Shown here: piece by piece, positions 10,304 to 19,594 of the stretch | Layout of the letters: the number at the start of each line of letters is the position of its first letter | Numbering within the stretch: position 1 is the stretch's first letter | Assembly: GCA_963764315.1 (NCBI GenBank) | Contig: CAVXSB010000004.1 | Location: forward strand, 117,510 to 181,509 | DNA from: DATLWN01 sp963764315 | GTDB taxonomy: Bacteria; Pseudomonadota; Zetaproteobacteria; Mariprofundales; Mariprofundaceae | DNA: 64,000 nt | Direction: 5' to 3' | The notes under the pieces: model-generated | Databases searched by the model: none | Seen by the model: the letters and a program-made list of their open reading frames with translations, nothing else | Told to the model about the DNA's origin: nothing | Made by a program: the position numbers and the translations under genes

Positions 10304-12118
10304 ATGCCGATAGACGTATTCATGACCCAGCTGTCACCGACGATGACCGAAGGCAAGATCGCACGCTGGCTGAAGAAGGAAGGCGATACGCTGTCCTCCG
10401 GCGAGGTAATGGCGGAGATCGAGACGGACAAGGCGACGATGGAGATGGAGGTCGTCGACGAGGGGACTCTGCACAAGATCATCGCCCCCGAGGGCGCGGT
10501 GGTGACGGTGGGCAACCCGATCGCGGTGATCGCCGAGGACGGCGAGGACGTACCGGCTGACTACATGCCGGAGGGTGCCGGCATGGAGCCCGAAGAACCC
10601 ACCGTCGAGGCTACGCCGCAGCTGGCGACACCCGAGCAGGTGGCCGAGAGCCTGGCCGACGCCACCCTGGCCGAGGCCGATGACGCGCACGAGCTGAATC
10701 TAAAGCCGGCCGGCGTGTTCAACGCGGACGGGGAGTACGACATCGTCGTCGTCGGCGCCGGCCCCGGTGGTTACGTGGCGGCGATCCGCGCCGCGCAATT
10801 GGGCCTGAAGGTTGCCTGTATCGAGTCCACGCATCTGGGCGGCATCTGCCTGAACTGGGGCTGCATCCCGACCAAGGCGCTGTTGCGCACGGCCGAGATC
10901 ATCAACGTCATCGAGCATCACGGCGAGGAGCTGGGCCTGGGCGTGTCCAAGACCAAGCCGAACCTGACCGCCGCCATTGCCCGCTCGCGCAAGATCGCCG
11001 ACCGCCTTTCCGGCGGCATCGGATTCCTGTTCAAGAAGAACAAGGTCACGTCCATCGAGGGCTATGCCAAGTTCGCCGCCGGCAACAAGCTGATGGTCGA
11101 GACGAAGGACGGCGAGAAAGAGGTCACGGCGAAGCACGTGATTGTGGCCACTGGCGCTCGCGCCCGTGCCTTCCCCGGCATGGAGGTCGACGGCGAGGTG
11201 GTGATCACCTACAAGAAGGCTCTGGCCATGGAGAAGCTGCCCAAGAAGCTGATCGTCATCGGCTCCGGCGCCATCGGCATGGAGTTCGCCTACTTCTACC
11301 GCGCCATGGGCAGCGAGGTGACGGTGCTGGAAGCGGCCGAGCAGATCCTGCCGCTGGAGGATCACGAGATCGCCAAGGTCGTGGATCGCAGCTTCAAGAA
11401 GAGCGGCATCAAGGTCGTCACCGGCGCTATGGTCAAATCGGCGAAGAAGGTGCGCACCAAGGGCGTGGTCGAATACGAAGCCAAGGGCAAGACCGAGAAG
11501 ATCGACGGCGATTGCGTGCTGGTGGCCGTGGGCGTCGTCGGCAATACGGATGACATCGGCGCCGAGCACACCTCCATGCAGATCGAGCGGAACACCATCG
11601 CCGTCGACGACTGGTACCGTACCGACCATCCCGGTGTCTATGCCATCGGCGACGTCATCGGTGCCCCGGCGCTGGCGCATGTGGCGAGCCACGAGGGTAT
11701 CGTCTGCATCGAGGCCATTGCCGGCATGAACCCGCACAAGGTGGACTACGGCAATGTGCCGGGCTGCACCTACTGCCAGCCGCAGGTCGGCTCCACCGGC
11801 AAGACCGAGAAGCAGTGCCAGGACGAAGGTATCCCGGTGAAGATCGGGCGTATGCCCTACGCTCCGAACGGCAAGGCCATGGGCCTGGCCGAGACCGAGG
11901 GCATGGTCAAAACGATCTTCCACGCTGAGACGGGCGAGCTGCTGGGCGCACACATCGTCGGCGCCGAGGCCACGGAGCTCATCGTGCCGCTGGGCCTGGC
12001 GCGCACCCTGGAGACCACGGAGGTCGAGCTGGCGCACCACATGTTCCCGCACCCGACGCTGTCCGAGATGATCCACGAATCTGTGCTCGACTCCGAGGGC
12101 CGCGCCATCCACATCTAA
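10304..12118 (+). CDS. lpd: Dihydrolipoamide dehydrogenase (E3) with an N-terminal lipoyl domain
   Basis: FAD enzyme that reoxidises dihydrolipoamide with NAD+. Residues 1-80 form a full lipoyl domain with its own Lys43 in ETDKATM. An acidic Ala-Pro-Glu linker runs to about 140. The E3 fold follows: FAD-binding VVGAGPGGYVAA, redox cysteines Cys182/Cys187 in GGICLNWGCIPTK, the NAD-binding GSGAIGMEFAYFYRAMG, and the C-terminal HPTLSE base motif. The start ATG 10304 follows AGAGGA. Such lipoyl-E3 fusions are known. The lipoyl coding DNA is a close copy of that in pdhC. Confidence 0.94.
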   Translation: MPIDVFMTQLSPTMTEGKIARWLKKEGDTLSSGEVMAEIETDKATMEMEVVDEGTLHKIIAPEGAVVTVGNPIAVIAEDGEDVPADYMPEGAGMEPEEPTVEATPQLATPEQVAESLADATLAEADDAHELNLKPAGVFNADGEYDIVVVGAGPGGYVAAIRAAQLGLKVACIESTHLGGICLNWGCIPTKALLRTAEIINVIEHHGEELGLGVSKTKPNLTAAIARSRKIADRLSGGIGFLFKKNKVTSIEGYAKFAAGNKLMVETKDGEKEVTAKHVIVATGARARAFPGMEVDGEVVITYKKALAMEKLPKKLIVIGSGAIGMEFAYFYRAMGSEVTVLEAAEQILPLEDHEIAKVVDRSFKKSGIKVVTGAMVKSAKKVRTKGVVEYEAKGKTEKIDGDCVLVAVGVVGNTDDIGAEHTSMQIERNTIAVDDWYRTDHPGVYAIGDVIGAPALAHVASHEGIVCIEAIAGMNPHKVDYGNVPGCTYCQPQVGSTGKTEKQCQDEGIPVKIGRMPYAPNGKAMGLAETEGMVKTIFHAETGELLGAHIVGAEATELIVPLGLARTLETTEVELAHHMFPHPTLSEMIHESVLDSEGRAIHI

Positions 12119-12190
12119 AACAAAAGGCGCCCTTCCAGCCTTCCTACCTGCTATAAAGCCATGGTTCAGATGATGTGGGAGGAAATGCTT

Positions 12191-12676
12191 ATGAGTAAAG
12201 AGTTGGAAGATATTTATGCCAGGATGGTAAGTCTGGAAACCGAGGTTGCCAACCTGCGGAAGGGTTACGTGATCGTTAATGAGCGGTATTCCAAATCGCT
12301 TGGCGTGCTGAAAGCGCTGACTGCCGAGGCAGCAACCGCTGCAAAAAAGGCATCCTTGGCTTCGCTGAAGGCACAATCTTCAGCAAATGCAGCGCTAATA
12401 GCGGCAAAAACTGCGGTTGCCAAGGAAGTCGTCGACGCTGCACATGCAGCTAGAGAAGCCGCCGCAGATGCGGCAGAGGCTGCAGCGGAAGCGGCTTCTG
12501 CTGCGGCAGCCTCTGCTTCTGCGGCAGCTATGGCGGCGGCGCATCAGATGGAAGAGTCTTCTAAGAAACTCGCTGTCGAGGCATCGGAAGCATCCAGGGT
12601 GGCGTCAATGGCCGCGGCCGAGAGTGTGAGGCTGGCCAATGAGGCCGCCAAAGTTACCCGCACAAAGAAAAAGTGA
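12191..12676 (+). CDS. Alanine-rich helical protein of unknown function
   Basis: Not recognised. The 161-residue product starts MSKELEDIYARMVSLETEVANLRKG, which reads as a short coiled coil. From about residue 50 to 155 it is an almost pure Ala/Glu/Lys/Ser helix-forming stretch (runs such as AAEAAAEAASAAAASASAAAM), ending in a basic RTKKK tail. There is no signal peptide. ATG 12191 is preferred because GGGAGG lies eight bases upstream. Codon use and base composition are less GC-biased than in the neighbouring pdh genes, suggesting foreign origin or relaxed selection. The pattern recalls phasins and other surface-coating amphipathic proteins, but only by composition. Confidence 0.65.
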   Translation: MSKELEDIYARMVSLETEVANLRKGYVIVNERYSKSLGVLKALTAEAATAAKKASLASLKAQSSANAALIAAKTAVAKEVVDAAHAAREAAADAAEAAAEAASAAAASASAAAMAAAHQMEESSKKLAVEASEASRVASMAAAESVRLANEAAKVTRTKKK

Positions 12677-12707
12677 GCCGAAAGTAGACGATCCCCGGGT
12701 GGTGTAT

Positions 12708-13007
12708 TCAGGAGCCGAAGGTGTCGTAGGCGATGAAGACACCGAGATAGAGCGAGACGAGGGTGGCGGTGATGGCGATGAGTCCCAGCTTCATGGGTCT
12801 ACCCGGCTCCATGGCCAGCCACGAGGATCGGAAGAGCACCCAGACATAGGCCATCAGGGCCACCGATGAGGACCCGGCAAGCCAGAAGCCGATGATGAGC
12901 CTGCGCGGCAGGTGCAGTCCGAAGAAGCCGGTGGCGTAGGCGGTCACGATGAAGGCCGTGTGCAGGATGGCGACGATGGCCATCTTATGGGATGTGCGTA
13001 CAGCCAA
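12708..13007 (-). CDS. Small three-helix membrane protein, unknown function
   Basis: The translation MAIVAILHTAFIVTAYATGFF...IGFWLAGSSSVALMAYVWVLF...LGLIAITATLVSLYLGVF contains three hydrophobic helices joined by short basic loops. A TTG start at 13007 (99 residues) has a GGAAGGGGG ribosome site just upstream. The ATG at 12983 (91 residues) has none, so the longer form is preferred, with doubt. It lies 28 bases downstream of the PAS-domain gene on the same strand and is probably co-transcribed with it. No family was recognised. Confidence 0.6.
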   Translation of the reverse strand: MAVRTSHKMAIVAILHTAFIVTAYATGFFGLHLPRRLIIGFWLAGSSSVALMAYVWVLFRSSWLAMEPGRPMKLGLIAITATLVSLYLGVFIAYDTFGS

Positions 13008-13035
13008 TGCGCCCCCTTCCCCGACCCGGTTGATG

Positions 13036-13632
13036 CTACAGGCCCATGCCGTTCTGGAAGTTGCCGAAGCAATCGCGGCAGATGCCGTGCGATATCTGCG
13101 GCAGGCGGCTACTGTCGAACAGCCCCAAGTGGCGCACCGCCTCCTCGACCTCCAGCCATGACCCTTCGGCATCGATGCGCTTGCACCAGCTGCAGGCGAT
13201 AATGATCTCGTCGCTGCGGTCGCTTGCCGGATCGAGCAACGGCACATGCTCGCGCGCCTCTTCGCGCATGAGTTTTCCCTCGAATTGCACCGCATTCCTG
13301 GGCAGCGGGGAGATGTGCAGCACCATGAAGCGCCGCAGGCTGGGGCTATCGCAGCGGAAGGGGATGATGCTGCTGGATTGGGACTGGCGCACTCTGTCGA
13401 TGATGAGCTTGTACAGATGTTGCGTTTCGGGATCGGCGATGAATGCGAATAGGGGCTGGCCGCAGACGGCCTCGGAGGAAAGGTGGGATGCCTCGTTCCG
13501 CCGGGCGAAATCGAGCCATGCGGAGGCGACGAAGCTCAACCGGTTCTCGGCATCGATGCGGTAGACGAAGGAGCCGTCTGACGTCGGCGCCCCATCCCTG
13601 AATGCCACCGATGCGATAGAAGACTGCTTCAT
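13036..13632 (-). CDS. PAS-type sensor protein with a C-terminal four-cysteine motif
   Basis: The 198-residue soluble protein starts after AAGGAG (ATG 13632). Residues about 20-130 resemble a PAS fold (FVYRIDAENRLSFVASAWLDFAR... beginning, then GQPLFAFIADPET). The C-terminus has CSWCKRI (about 152-158) and SHGICRDCFGNF (about 182-193), a paired-cysteine module often seen at the end of PAS and response-regulator proteins. There is no kinase or output domain. It probably senses a ligand or redox state and signals through a partner, possibly the adjacent membrane protein. Confidence 0.65.
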   Translation of the reverse strand: MKQSSIASVAFRDGAPTSDGSFVYRIDAENRLSFVASAWLDFARRNEASHLSSEAVCGQPLFAFIADPETQHLYKLIIDRVRQSQSSSIIPFRCDSPSLRRFMVLHISPLPRNAVQFEGKLMREEAREHVPLLDPASDRSDEIIIACSWCKRIDAEGSWLEVEEAVRHLGLFDSSRLPQISHGICRDCFGNFQNGMGL

Positions 13633-13759
13633 TTCTCGCTCCTTCCCTTTGGCATCCTGGGATGGATGTATATGCAATACAAGCGCAGGGCAGCTGCGAG
13701 CCTTCGGGCGAGGTGGACGGTTGCCACGGATTCTGCGACGTTAGAGCCATGAAGGCGGA

Positions 13760-15161
13760 ATGTTACTGATGGCGGACTACGATGTGCTGATCGTCGGCTC
13801 GGGGCCGGCCGGGCAGCAGGCGGCGCTGCAGGCGGCGCGCATGGGCCGGCGGGCAGCCATCGTCGAGCGCAAGCCGAAGATCGGCGGTGCGGGCCTGCAG
13901 ACCGGAACCATCCCCAGCAAGGCGCTACGCGAGGCGGCTTATTATGCCGCCTTCACCGGCGGGCACGGCATGCGCGAGCCCTTCTCTCGCCGGCGCATGG
14001 CCGAGCACGGGCTGCTGGCCGAGGCGGTGCGCCGCAAGGAGATCGTCATCGCCCAGCAGGAGTCGGTGATCCTGAACCGGTTGCTGCGCTCCGGGGTGGC
14101 GCTGGTGCCCGGCGAGGCGGCGTTCGCCGACGCGCATACCCTCCAGATCACCGATGGGCATGGCGAGACCCGGCGATTGAGCGCCGATGTCATCGTGCTG
14201 GCCACCGGCTCGCGTCCACGCCGGCCGCCCGAGGTACCGTTCGACAAGCAGACGGTGCTCGATTCCACCTCGATCCTGAAGCTGAAGCATCTGCCGAAAA
14301 GCCTGCTGGTGGCCGGCGGCGGCGTTATCGCCTGCGAGCTCGTGTCCATCTTCGCTGCCCTCGGCGTCGAGGTCACCATTGTCGATTCGCACGCGCAGCT
14401 GCTCGAATACCTGAGCCAGGATGTGGTCGGCGTACTCGAGAAATCCTTCCGCCATATGGGTGTGAGTTTGCGCATGCGCCAACGCGTGGCGAGTGTCGCT
14501 CGCGAGGACGGGCATGTGGACGCTGACGCTGGAGAACGGTGAGGAACTGCACGCCGATGCGCTGCTGTATGCGTTGGGCCGGCAGCCGAACTTCGGCAAG
14601 CTGCAGGTGGAGCAGGCCGGCATCGCCGTGAAGGACGGCTGGATCGAGGTCAGCGAGCATTTCCAGACCAGCGTGCCGCATATCTATGCCGTCGGCGACC
14701 TGATCGGCCGGCCGGCACTTGCCTCCACCGGCATGGAGCAGGGACGCATGGCCGTGCTGCACGCCTTCGGCGAGGCGCCGCCGGCGATGCCGGCCAACCT
14801 GCCGATGGCCGTCTATACCATTCCGGAGATCTCCTATGTCGGACGTACCGAGAAGGAGCTGGCGGCGGCCGGCATCGATGCCGTCGTCGGTCGCGGCTAT
14901 TTCCGCGAGAGCGCGCGCGGCCAGATCATCGGCGATGTCAGTGGCCTGCTGAAGCTGAACGTGGAGCGCGGCAGCAGGCGCCTGGCCGGGGTGCACATCG
15001 TCGGCGAGCATGCCAGCGAACTGATCCATATCGGCCAGCTGTTGATGAACGCCGGGGGCACCGTCGACGATCTCGCTTCCAATGTGTTCAACTATCCGAC
15101 GCTGGCCGAGTGCTACAAGCTGGCGGCGCTGGACTGCCTGCAAAAACTCGCGCGCGACTAG
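13760..15161 (+). pseudogene. sthA: Soluble pyridine nucleotide transhydrogenase-like flavoprotein (SthA), frameshifted
   Basis: The flavoprotein disulfide-reductase fold without the redox cysteine pair: the active-site segment reads GGAGLQTGTIPSKALRE, as in SthA, where the usual CxxxxC is lost. FAD-binding VGSGPAGQQAALQA and NAD-binding VAGGGVIACELVSIFAALG are present. At about 14508-14515 the frame jumps by one base; dropping one base of the GGGC step joins VAREDG to MWTLTLENGEEL and continues to the C-terminal dimer domain (VFNYPTLAECYKLAALDCL). ATG 13760 and ATG 13769 are both possible starts. It is either a fresh pseudogene or a one-base error. Confidence 0.8.
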
Positions 15162-15167
15162 GCCGGC

Positions 15168-15833
15168 CTAGGTCAGAAGCACGGCGACGATGCCGGTCAG
15201 GAAGATGCCGTCGAAGGTGCCGGCACCGCCGATCGAGGCGACCGGCGCTCCGATCTTGGCGATGTCCTTCAGGCGGAACAGGTCGGCCCCGACGAGCACG
15301 CCGAGGGTGCCGCAGACGTAGGCTAGCGGTGCGGCCAGTTCCTTGCCACCGATCAGCATGGCGACGATGGCGGCGGCAATAGGTGCCACCAGCATCGGCA
15401 TGCCGATGCCGATGCGCGGGATCGGGCGGCTGGTGGCATAGCAGATGGCGGCGACGACGGCGATGGCCAGCAGGATGTCGGGCAGCGGCAGCGAGAATCG
15501 GCGCAGTAGGCTGGCCGAGAAGACCAGCGGCACCAGGCAGCCGCCGACGTTGACGGCGACCAGGGTACGTCCGGTGAAGGGTACCACCGGCAGGCGCAGC
15601 AGGCTCTGCGGCGGCGTCTTCGCCTCGGGCTCTGGCGGGTGCTCCGCTTGCATCGTCGTTAGCGGCAGGTTCAGCAGGCTGCCGAACAGCGAGGCGAACA
15701 GCAGCAGCATGCCCTGGTTGACGGAAAGCCCCAGCTTGTCGAAGGCCAGCGAGATCAGCCCCAGCTGCACCAGCGTCAGCAGGAAGACGAGAATCAGCAC
15801 GAAGATCAGCAGGTGGATGGGGGAGAAACGCAT
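15168..15833 (-). CDS. DUF1614 family membrane protein
   Basis: The 221-residue polytopic protein starts MRFSPIHLLIFVLILVFLLTLVQLG and has about six hydrophobic segments. The conserved GGxLVPL-like segment (VNVGGCLVPLVFSAS) and the terminal GGAGTFDGIFLTGI glycine-rich motif match my memory of DUF1614 proteins, whose role is unknown. It is convergent with the sthA-like gene, leaving only six bases between stops. Confidence 0.7.
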   Translation of the reverse strand: MRFSPIHLLIFVLILVFLLTLVQLGLISLAFDKLGLSVNQGMLLLFASLFGSLLNLPLTTMQAEHPPEPEAKTPPQSLLRLPVVPFTGRTLVAVNVGGCLVPLVFSASLLRRFSLPLPDILLAIAVVAAICYATSRPIPRIGIGMPMLVAPIAAAIVAMLIGGKELAAPLAYVCGTLGVLVGADLFRLKDIAKIGAPVASIGGAGTFDGIFLTGIVAVLLT

Positions 15834-15962
15834 CCTGGCATTGTAGCAAGCGCCAGCGATGATGCCCGGTGCGATGATCACCCCTGAAGCATCCGCCTCA
15901 GGAGGCCAGTAGCCGGAATGTCCATGCAACGGCGATAGCCCATCGGTCAGGATACGCCGGGC

Positions 15963-18368
15963 TCAGCTGCCCTTCTTCTGCTCGACCTCGAGGATATGCT
16001 TCGTCGTGGCCAGCACGCTGTCCGGATTCAGCGATAGCGACTCGATGCCCTCCTCCACCAGAAAGGCGGCGATGTCCGGGAAATCCGACGGGGCCTGGCC
16101 GCAGATGCCGACGTATTTGTCGCGGCGTAGGCAGGCGGCGATGGCCATGGACAGCATGGCCTTGACCGCTGGGTCGTGCTCATCGAAGACATGGGCGACG
16201 AGGCCGGAATCGCGGTCCACGCCGAGGGTCAGCTGCGTCAGGTCGTTCGAGCCGATGGAGAAGCCGTCGAAGCGGTCGAGGAAGGCGTCGGCGGAGATGA
16301 CATTGGCCGGAATCTCGCACATCACGTAAATCTTCAGCCCGTTCTCGCCACGCACCAGACCATGCTTCTGCATCTCGGCCAGCACCTTGTCGCCCTCCTG
16401 CGTGGTGCGCGTGAACGGAATCATCAGCGTCACGTTCGTCAGCCCCTTGTCTTCACGCACCCGCTTCATGGCCCTGCACTCCAGCGCGAAGGCGTCGCGG
16501 AAGCCCTCCGAGTAATAGCGCGAAGCGCCGCGGTAGCCGATCATCGGGTTCTCTTCGGAGGGCTCGAAATCCTTGCCGCCCAGCAGGTTGGCGTACTCGT
16601 TCGACTTGAAGTCGGACATACGCACGATGACCGGCTTCGGGTAGAAGGCGGCGCCGATCATGGCCACGCCCTCGGCCAGGCGCTCGACGTAGAACTCGAT
16701 CGGGTCGGCATAGGCGGCGGTGCGCTCGGCGATCTCGGCCTGCAGATCCGCCTCCAGCTTTTCCAGGTTCAGCAGTGCATTGGGATGGATGCCGATGCCG
16801 TTGTTGATGATGAACTCCAGGCGCGCCAGGCCGACGCCGTCGTTCGGGATGCGGCTGAAGCCGAAAGCCTGATCGGGGCTGGCTACGTTCATCATGATCT
16901 TGGTCTTCGGTCGGGTCAGGTTGTCCAGCGGGATTTTTTCGATGTCGAAATCGAGGTTGCCCTCATAGACATAGCCTGTTTCCCCCTCGGCGCAGGAGAT
17001 GGTGACCGGCGTGCCGTCCGGGATGCCGGCTGTAGCACTGCCGGTGCCGACGACGGCCGGAAGGCCCAGCTCGCGCGAGATGATGGCGGCATGGCAGGTG
17101 CGTCCACCGCGGTTGGTGACGATGGCGGCGGCGATCTTCATGATCGGTTCCCAGTCCGGGTCCGTCATGTCCGTGACCAGCACCTCGCCCGGCTTGAGCT
17201 GGCCGATGTCGGCCACATCCTTGATGATGCGCGCCGTGCCCGCGGCGATCTTCTTGCCCACGCTCTTGCCCTGCACCAGCACCGGACCCTTCGCCTTCAG
17301 GTGGTAGTTCTCCATGACCTGCGCCTTGTTATGCGAATGCACCGTCTCGGGCCTCGCCTGCACGACGTACAGTTCGCCGGTGATGCCGTCCTTGGCCCAT
17401 TCGATGTCCATCGGCTGCACGCTGCCGGCGCGTGCCGAGTAATGCTCCTCGATGGCCACCGCGTAGCGCGCCAGCGTCAACAGCTCCGTATCGTTCAGGC
17501 AGAAGCGACGACGATCCTCGGCCGGCACGTCGACATTCTTCGTCGGTTGCCGGAGCGAGGGCGAGAACACCATCTTCATGGCTTTCTCGCCCAGGTTGCG
17601 GCTGAGCACCGGCGCCTTTGCCTTATCCAGCGTCGGCTTGAACACATAATACTCGTCCGGACTGACCGCACCCTGCACCACGTTCTCGCCCAGGCCGTAG
17701 GCGGCGGTGATCAGCACCGCATCCGGGAAGCCGGTCTCGGTGTCGATGGAGAACATGACGCCGGAGCAGGCCAGATCGCTGCGCACCATTTTCTGCACGC
17801 AGGCCGACAGCGCCACATCGGTATGGGCGAAGCCCTTGTCGACGCGGTAGGAGATGGCGCGGTTGGTGAACAGCGAGGCGTAGACGAGCTTGATGGTGTC
17901 GGAGACATGCCTGGGGCCGCTGATGTTCAGATAGCTCTCCTGCTGACCGGCGAAGGAGGCATCCGGCAGATCCTCGGCGGTGGCGGAGCTGCGTACGGCC
18001 ACCGCCAGCTCCCCTCCCCCCTGCTGTTTCTGCAGCATGGCATAGGCTTCGGCGATCTCCCGCTCAAGATCAGGCGGCATGTCGGCATGGGCGATGCGAC
18101 TGCGGATGGTGGCGCCGGCCGCAGCCAGGGCCTTCACGTCGCGCGTGTCCAGCTCTGCGAGGATGGACGTGATCTCCTCACGCAGGCCATTGTGTTCGAG
18201 ATAATGCCAGTAGGCCTCGGCGGTGGTGGCGTAGCCGCCCGGCACCTTGATGCCGCGACTGGCCAGGCCCTGCACCATCTCGCCCAGCGAGGCGTTTTTG
18301 CCCCCGACCAGCGGTACGTCGCCCATATCCAATTCGTCCAGAAAGCGGATATAGCGGAATGCGGTCAT
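15963..18368 (-). CDS. ppsA: Phosphoenolpyruvate synthase
   Basis: Converts pyruvate and ATP to PEP, AMP and phosphate (gluconeogenic direction). The 801-residue protein has the ATP-grasp PEP/pyruvate-binding domain (GGKNASLGEM, SFAGQQESYLN), the phosphohistidine swivelling domain with GGRTCHAAIISREL (His426), and the C-terminal PEP-binding TIM barrel ending GICGQAPSDFPDIAAFLVEEG. The length matches E. coli PpsA (792). ATG 18368 follows AAGGAGG at seven bases. It is divergent from DAHP synthase, which uses PEP, with 161 bases between them. Confidence 0.96.
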   Translation of the reverse strand: MTAFRYIRFLDELDMGDVPLVGGKNASLGEMVQGLASRGIKVPGGYATTAEAYWHYLEHNGLREEITSILAELDTRDVKALAAAGATIRSRIAHADMPPDLEREIAEAYAMLQKQQGGGELAVAVRSSATAEDLPDASFAGQQESYLNISGPRHVSDTIKLVYASLFTNRAISYRVDKGFAHTDVALSACVQKMVRSDLACSGVMFSIDTETGFPDAVLITAAYGLGENVVQGAVSPDEYYVFKPTLDKAKAPVLSRNLGEKAMKMVFSPSLRQPTKNVDVPAEDRRRFCLNDTELLTLARYAVAIEEHYSARAGSVQPMDIEWAKDGITGELYVVQARPETVHSHNKAQVMENYHLKAKGPVLVQGKSVGKKIAAGTARIIKDVADIGQLKPGEVLVTDMTDPDWEPIMKIAAAIVTNRGGRTCHAAIISRELGLPAVVGTGSATAGIPDGTPVTISCAEGETGYVYEGNLDFDIEKIPLDNLTRPKTKIMMNVASPDQAFGFSRIPNDGVGLARLEFIINNGIGIHPNALLNLEKLEADLQAEIAERTAAYADPIEFYVERLAEGVAMIGAAFYPKPVIVRMSDFKSNEYANLLGGKDFEPSEENPMIGYRGASRYYSEGFRDAFALECRAMKRVREDKGLTNVTLMIPFTRTTQEGDKVLAEMQKHGLVRGENGLKIYVMCEIPANVISADAFLDRFDGFSIGSNDLTQLTLGVDRDSGLVAHVFDEHDPAVKAMLSMAIAACLRRDKYVGICGQAPSDFPDIAAFLVEEGIESLSLNPDSVLATTKHILEVEQKKGS

Positions 18369-18529
18369 CGAAAGCCTCCTTGCCCGGGCGCGTACGTTGA
18401 ACAGTGTAGAGCATGGCGGCGATTTTGCAGCGGCCATGGAGGGGGCTAACAGTCGCCTGCATTTTCTGCGATACTGCGCCGCCCGGGCCTGCGGGCGCGG
18501 AGACGATGCGGAAAGGAAAGGCCAGCCCC

Positions 18530-19594
18530 ATGTCAGCCCGATACCAGACCGACGACTTGCGCATCCGCGGCATCCAAGAGGTGGCGCCGCCGTCGCGCGT
18601 GCACGAAGAATTTCCGGTCACCGAACGGGCGGCGGCCACCGCCTGGCAGGCGCGCAGCGCCATCCACGAGATTCTGCACGGCAAGGACGATCGCCTGTTG
18701 GTGGTCATCGGCCCCTGCTCCATCCACGATCCGGATGCCGCTATCGCGTATGCGCTCAAACTCAAGGCCATGCGCGAGGAACTGGCCGAGGATCTCCTGA
18801 TCGTCATGCGCGTCTACTTCGAGAAGCCGCGCACCACCGTCGGCTGGAAGGGCCTGATCAACGACCCGAACCTCGACGGCACCTTCGAGATCAACAAGGG
18901 CATCCGTCTGGCGCGCAAGCTTCTGGTCGATATCAACGAGCTAGGGGTGCCGGCCGGCACCGAGTTCCTCGACCTGATCACCCCGCAGTACGTCGCGGAT
19001 CTGGTCAGCTGGGGCGCCATCGGCGCGCGCACCACCGAGTCGCAAGGCCACCGCGAGCTGGCCTCCGGTCTGTCCTGCCCGGTCGGCTTCAAGAATGGCA
19101 CCGACGGCGGCTACGGCATTGCCATCGATGCCATCCGAGCCGCCGCCCACCCGCACAACTTCCTGTCGCTGACCAAGCACGGGCATTCGGCGATCTTCTC
19201 CACCTCCGGCAACGAGGACTGCCACATCATTCTGCGCGGCGGCAAGGAGCCGAACTACGAGGCGCCGCGCGTGGCCGAGGCGGTTGCCGCACTGGACGCG
19301 GCCGGCATCGCCACCGGGGTGATGATCGATTGCAGCCATGCCAACAGCCGCAAGCAGTACCAGCGCCAGATCGAGGTCGGGCGCGACGTCGCCGGCCAGC
19401 TGGCCGGCGGCAACCGGCGCATCATCGGTACCATGGTCGAGAGCCATCTGCATGAGGGCCGCCAGGACGTGAAGCCCGGCGTGGCCCTGAAGCACGGCGT
19501 CAGCATCACCGATGCCTGTATCGGCTGGGAGGACTCTGCCGACCTGCTGCGCGTGCTCGCCGAGGGCGTGCGCCAGCGCCGGGGAGCGGCATGA
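18530..19594 (+). CDS. 3-deoxy-7-phosphoheptulonate (DAHP) synthase, class I
   Basis: First step of the shikimate pathway: PEP plus erythrose 4-phosphate to DAHP. The 354 residues contain the class I hallmarks VVIGPCSIHDPDAAIAYA, RVYFEKPRTTVGWKGLINDP, SCPVGFKNGTDG, and the C-terminal metal-binding DCSHANSRKQ. ATG 18530 follows AAGGAAAGG. An in-frame ATG at 18506 is possible but poorly placed. Which of the E. coli AroF/AroG/AroH feedback types it resembles cannot be decided by eye. lipA follows with a four-base overlap. Confidence 0.94.
   Translation: MSARYQTDDLRIRGIQEVAPPSRVHEEFPVTERAAATAWQARSAIHEILHGKDDRLLVVIGPCSIHDPDAAIAYALKLKAMREELAEDLLIVMRVYFEKPRTTVGWKGLINDPNLDGTFEINKGIRLARKLLVDINELGVPAGTEFLDLITPQYVADLVSWGAIGARTTESQGHRELASGLSCPVGFKNGTDGGYGIAIDAIRAAAHPHNFLSLTKHGHSAIFSTSGNEDCHIILRGGKEPNYEAPRVAEAVAALDAAGIATGVMIDCSHANSRKQYQRQIEVGRDVAGQLAGGNRRIIGTMVESHLHEGRQDVKPGVALKHGVSITDACIGWEDSADLLRVLAEGVRQRRGAA

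Noticed and set aside
12440..12560. CRISPR or tandem repeat in the alanine-rich gene.
   Set aside because: The repetition is in amino acid composition only; no fixed-length repeat or spacer pattern is present.
13769..15161. Dihydrolipoamide dehydrogenase or mercuric reductase for the second flavoprotein.
   Set aside because: The CxxxxC redox pair is missing (LQTGT), which fits transhydrogenase SthA.
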